NCBI GenBank assembly: GCA_963580285.1
Contig: OY757026.1
Coordinates: forward strand, 42,576,931 to 42,640,930
Source of the DNA: Lucinisca nassula
Taxonomy: Eukaryota > Mollusca > Bivalvia > Lucinida > Lucinidae
Length of the DNA: 64,000 bases
Direction of reading: 5' to 3'
Of this stretch, positions 63,302 to 64,000 are shown in pieces. The first letter of the stretch is position 1. Every line of letters starts with the position of its first letter. The position numbers were made by a program, and so were the translations under genes. Under the pieces are notes generated by a model. It did no database searches. It was given only the letters and a program-made list of their open reading frames with translations, and was not told the DNA's origin.

Positions 63302-64000
63302 ATTCAGTAGGTAACACTTTATCAAACCCTTTCATCCCAGTCACGTTTTTAGAATATGTGAAATCAGACAAAAACTCAGAAATTTACAAATCATTCAAAC
63401 TTAGAAACACTCCTGAAAACTTTGAAGCAGGGAAAACAAAAAAGTTCAAAGAGAACTGGTTCAAAATTACTAGTGACAAATGGATTCGAAATACCATATG
63501 TGGCTACAAAGTGGAAATGGAGGAAACTCCTATTCAAAAAATAATCCCAAAACCAATTCAATTTTCAGAAGACGAACAAATAAAAATTAATTTGGAAATG
63601 GAAAGATTCCTGAAATGCAAAATTATCGAAAAGGTCTCTGATAATGGAAAGGGAGAATACATTTCGAACATCTTCTTTCGACCCAAAAAAGAGGGAAAGA
63701 TCAGAATTATTCTTAACCTTAAAAACCTGAACAAAAATTGCCTTGAAAAAATTCACTTCAAAATGGAAACACTGCAATCAGCAATTGATGCCATGAGGAA
63801 AAACTGCTTTTTCGGATCAGTTGACTTAGCAGAAGCTTTCTATTCAATCTCAGTCACGGAAAGAGACAGAAAATACTTCCGATTCATACACAACAATGAA
63901 AAATTTCAATTCACGGCTTTAATCATGGGACTAACCCATTCACCTAGGGTATTCACAAAACTTTTGAAACCGGTCTTTGCAAAGTTGCGATCAAAAGGAC
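63097..64000 (+). CDS. DIRS-like reverse transcriptase (Pol), 5' part
   Basis: Open in the -1 frame relative to Gag from 63097 (after TAA at 63094) to the window end, at least 301 codons with no stop. There is no early ATG, so expression by frameshift is likely. Motifs: GKIRIILNLKNLN, VDLAEAFYSI (catalytic Asp of motif A), RKYFRFIHNNEKFQF and ALIMGLTHSPRVFTKLLKP, matching the DIRS/Ngaro RT pattern (MGL..SPRxFTKLLKP) rather than Ty3 or LINE types. The YxDD box, RNase H and tyrosine recombinase would follow beyond the edge. A Gln-rich linker encoded by the CAA run (63226-63250) separates the overlap from the RT. Confidence 0.85.
63124..63169 (+). promoter_or_regulatory. putative -1 ribosomal frameshift signal
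   Basis: Heptamer T TTT TTA at 63124-63130 lies in the Gag frame as X XXY YYZ (codons TTT TTA at 63125-63130). An 8-nt spacer follows, then a 10-bp stem (63139-63148 with 63160-63169; GGGGGGCGAC / GTCGTCCCTC, two G-U pairs) with an 11-nt loop. The -1 frame is the RT frame and is open from 63097. All elements of a classical signal are present at the expected distances; function is untested. Confidence 0.75.

Larger units (their letters stand above)
61177..64000 (+). mobile_element. DIRS-like retrotransposon, 5' part (runs off the window)
   Basis: ~930 bp of leader (with AACGCGATTCGGCC repeated at 61726 and 61862), a Gag-like ORF and an overlapping RT ORF of DIRS type. The RNase H and tyrosine recombinase expected downstream are beyond the window. 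The left boundary is set by the break in the HINE array; DIRS elements make no target duplication, so it cannot be confirmed here. Confidence 0.75.

Overview
This window looks like non-genic DNA from a marine bivalve mollusc, possibly a venerid clam. The species call is an inference from the repeat types: pearl/HINE-like elements with ~160-bp central tandem repeats, tRNA-derived SINEs, fold-back MITEs and CR1/L2, L1/Tx1, RTE and DIRS retroelements. I recognise no host protein-coding gene, no genuine tRNA or rRNA gene and no CRISPR array. All sizeable coding capacity belongs to transposable elements.

Layout. 0-8.3 kb: SINEs, MITEs and two HINE-like tandem arrays (1.68-3.23, 6.26-8.09). 8.33-14.78 kb: a long CR1/L2-like LINE on the minus strand with an uninterrupted 1126-aa endonuclease/reverse-transcriptase ORF that carries a 2A-like peptide motif. 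It is bounded by a 10-bp target duplication inside a fold-back element. 15-18 kb: MITEs, SINEs and two tandem duplications, one with a long inverted repeat. 18-21.3 kb: a HINE-like element containing a second tandem-repeat element and a SINE. 21.3-31.8 kb: fold-back elements, TTAA-flanked MITEs, a third HINE array and a nested MITE whose empty site is preserved next door. 31.8-35.5 kb: a HINE-like array interrupted by an RTE-type LINE fragment (with a PHD-type finger inside the RT polyprotein) and by a 451-bp TIR element. 36-40 kb: fold-back elements, another array and a SINE inside a MITE. 40.4-50.96 kb: a HINE array split by an ~8.5-kb insertion holding an intact 1276-aa L1/Tx1-type ORF, a poly(A) tail and an upstream tandem array. 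51-52.2 kb: degenerate arrays. 52.2-56.4 kb: a four-level nest (SINE, mariner, unknown 2.5-kb insert, tRNA-SINE). 56.4-61.2 kb: fold-backs and two HINE arrays. 61.2-64 kb: the 5' part of a DIRS-like retrotransposon, with Gag and RT in overlapping frames joined by what looks like a complete -1 ribosomal frameshift signal.

Three things stand out. (1) The DIRS-like gag/pol overlap contains a heptamer T TTT TTA in phase, an 8-nt spacer and a 10-bp stem-loop. (2) One ~60-bp hairpin module (AAACAGTG...CACTGTTT) occurs about 20 times, inside at least four MITE families whose flanks are otherwise unrelated. (3) Several unrelated tandem-repeat families share one terminal architecture (5' hairpin, complementary 3' end, 3' hairpin, then CTAGTT or CTTGTT), as expected for non-autonomous rolling-circle (Helentron/HINE) elements. 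Family letters and SINE numbers are local labels for this window only.
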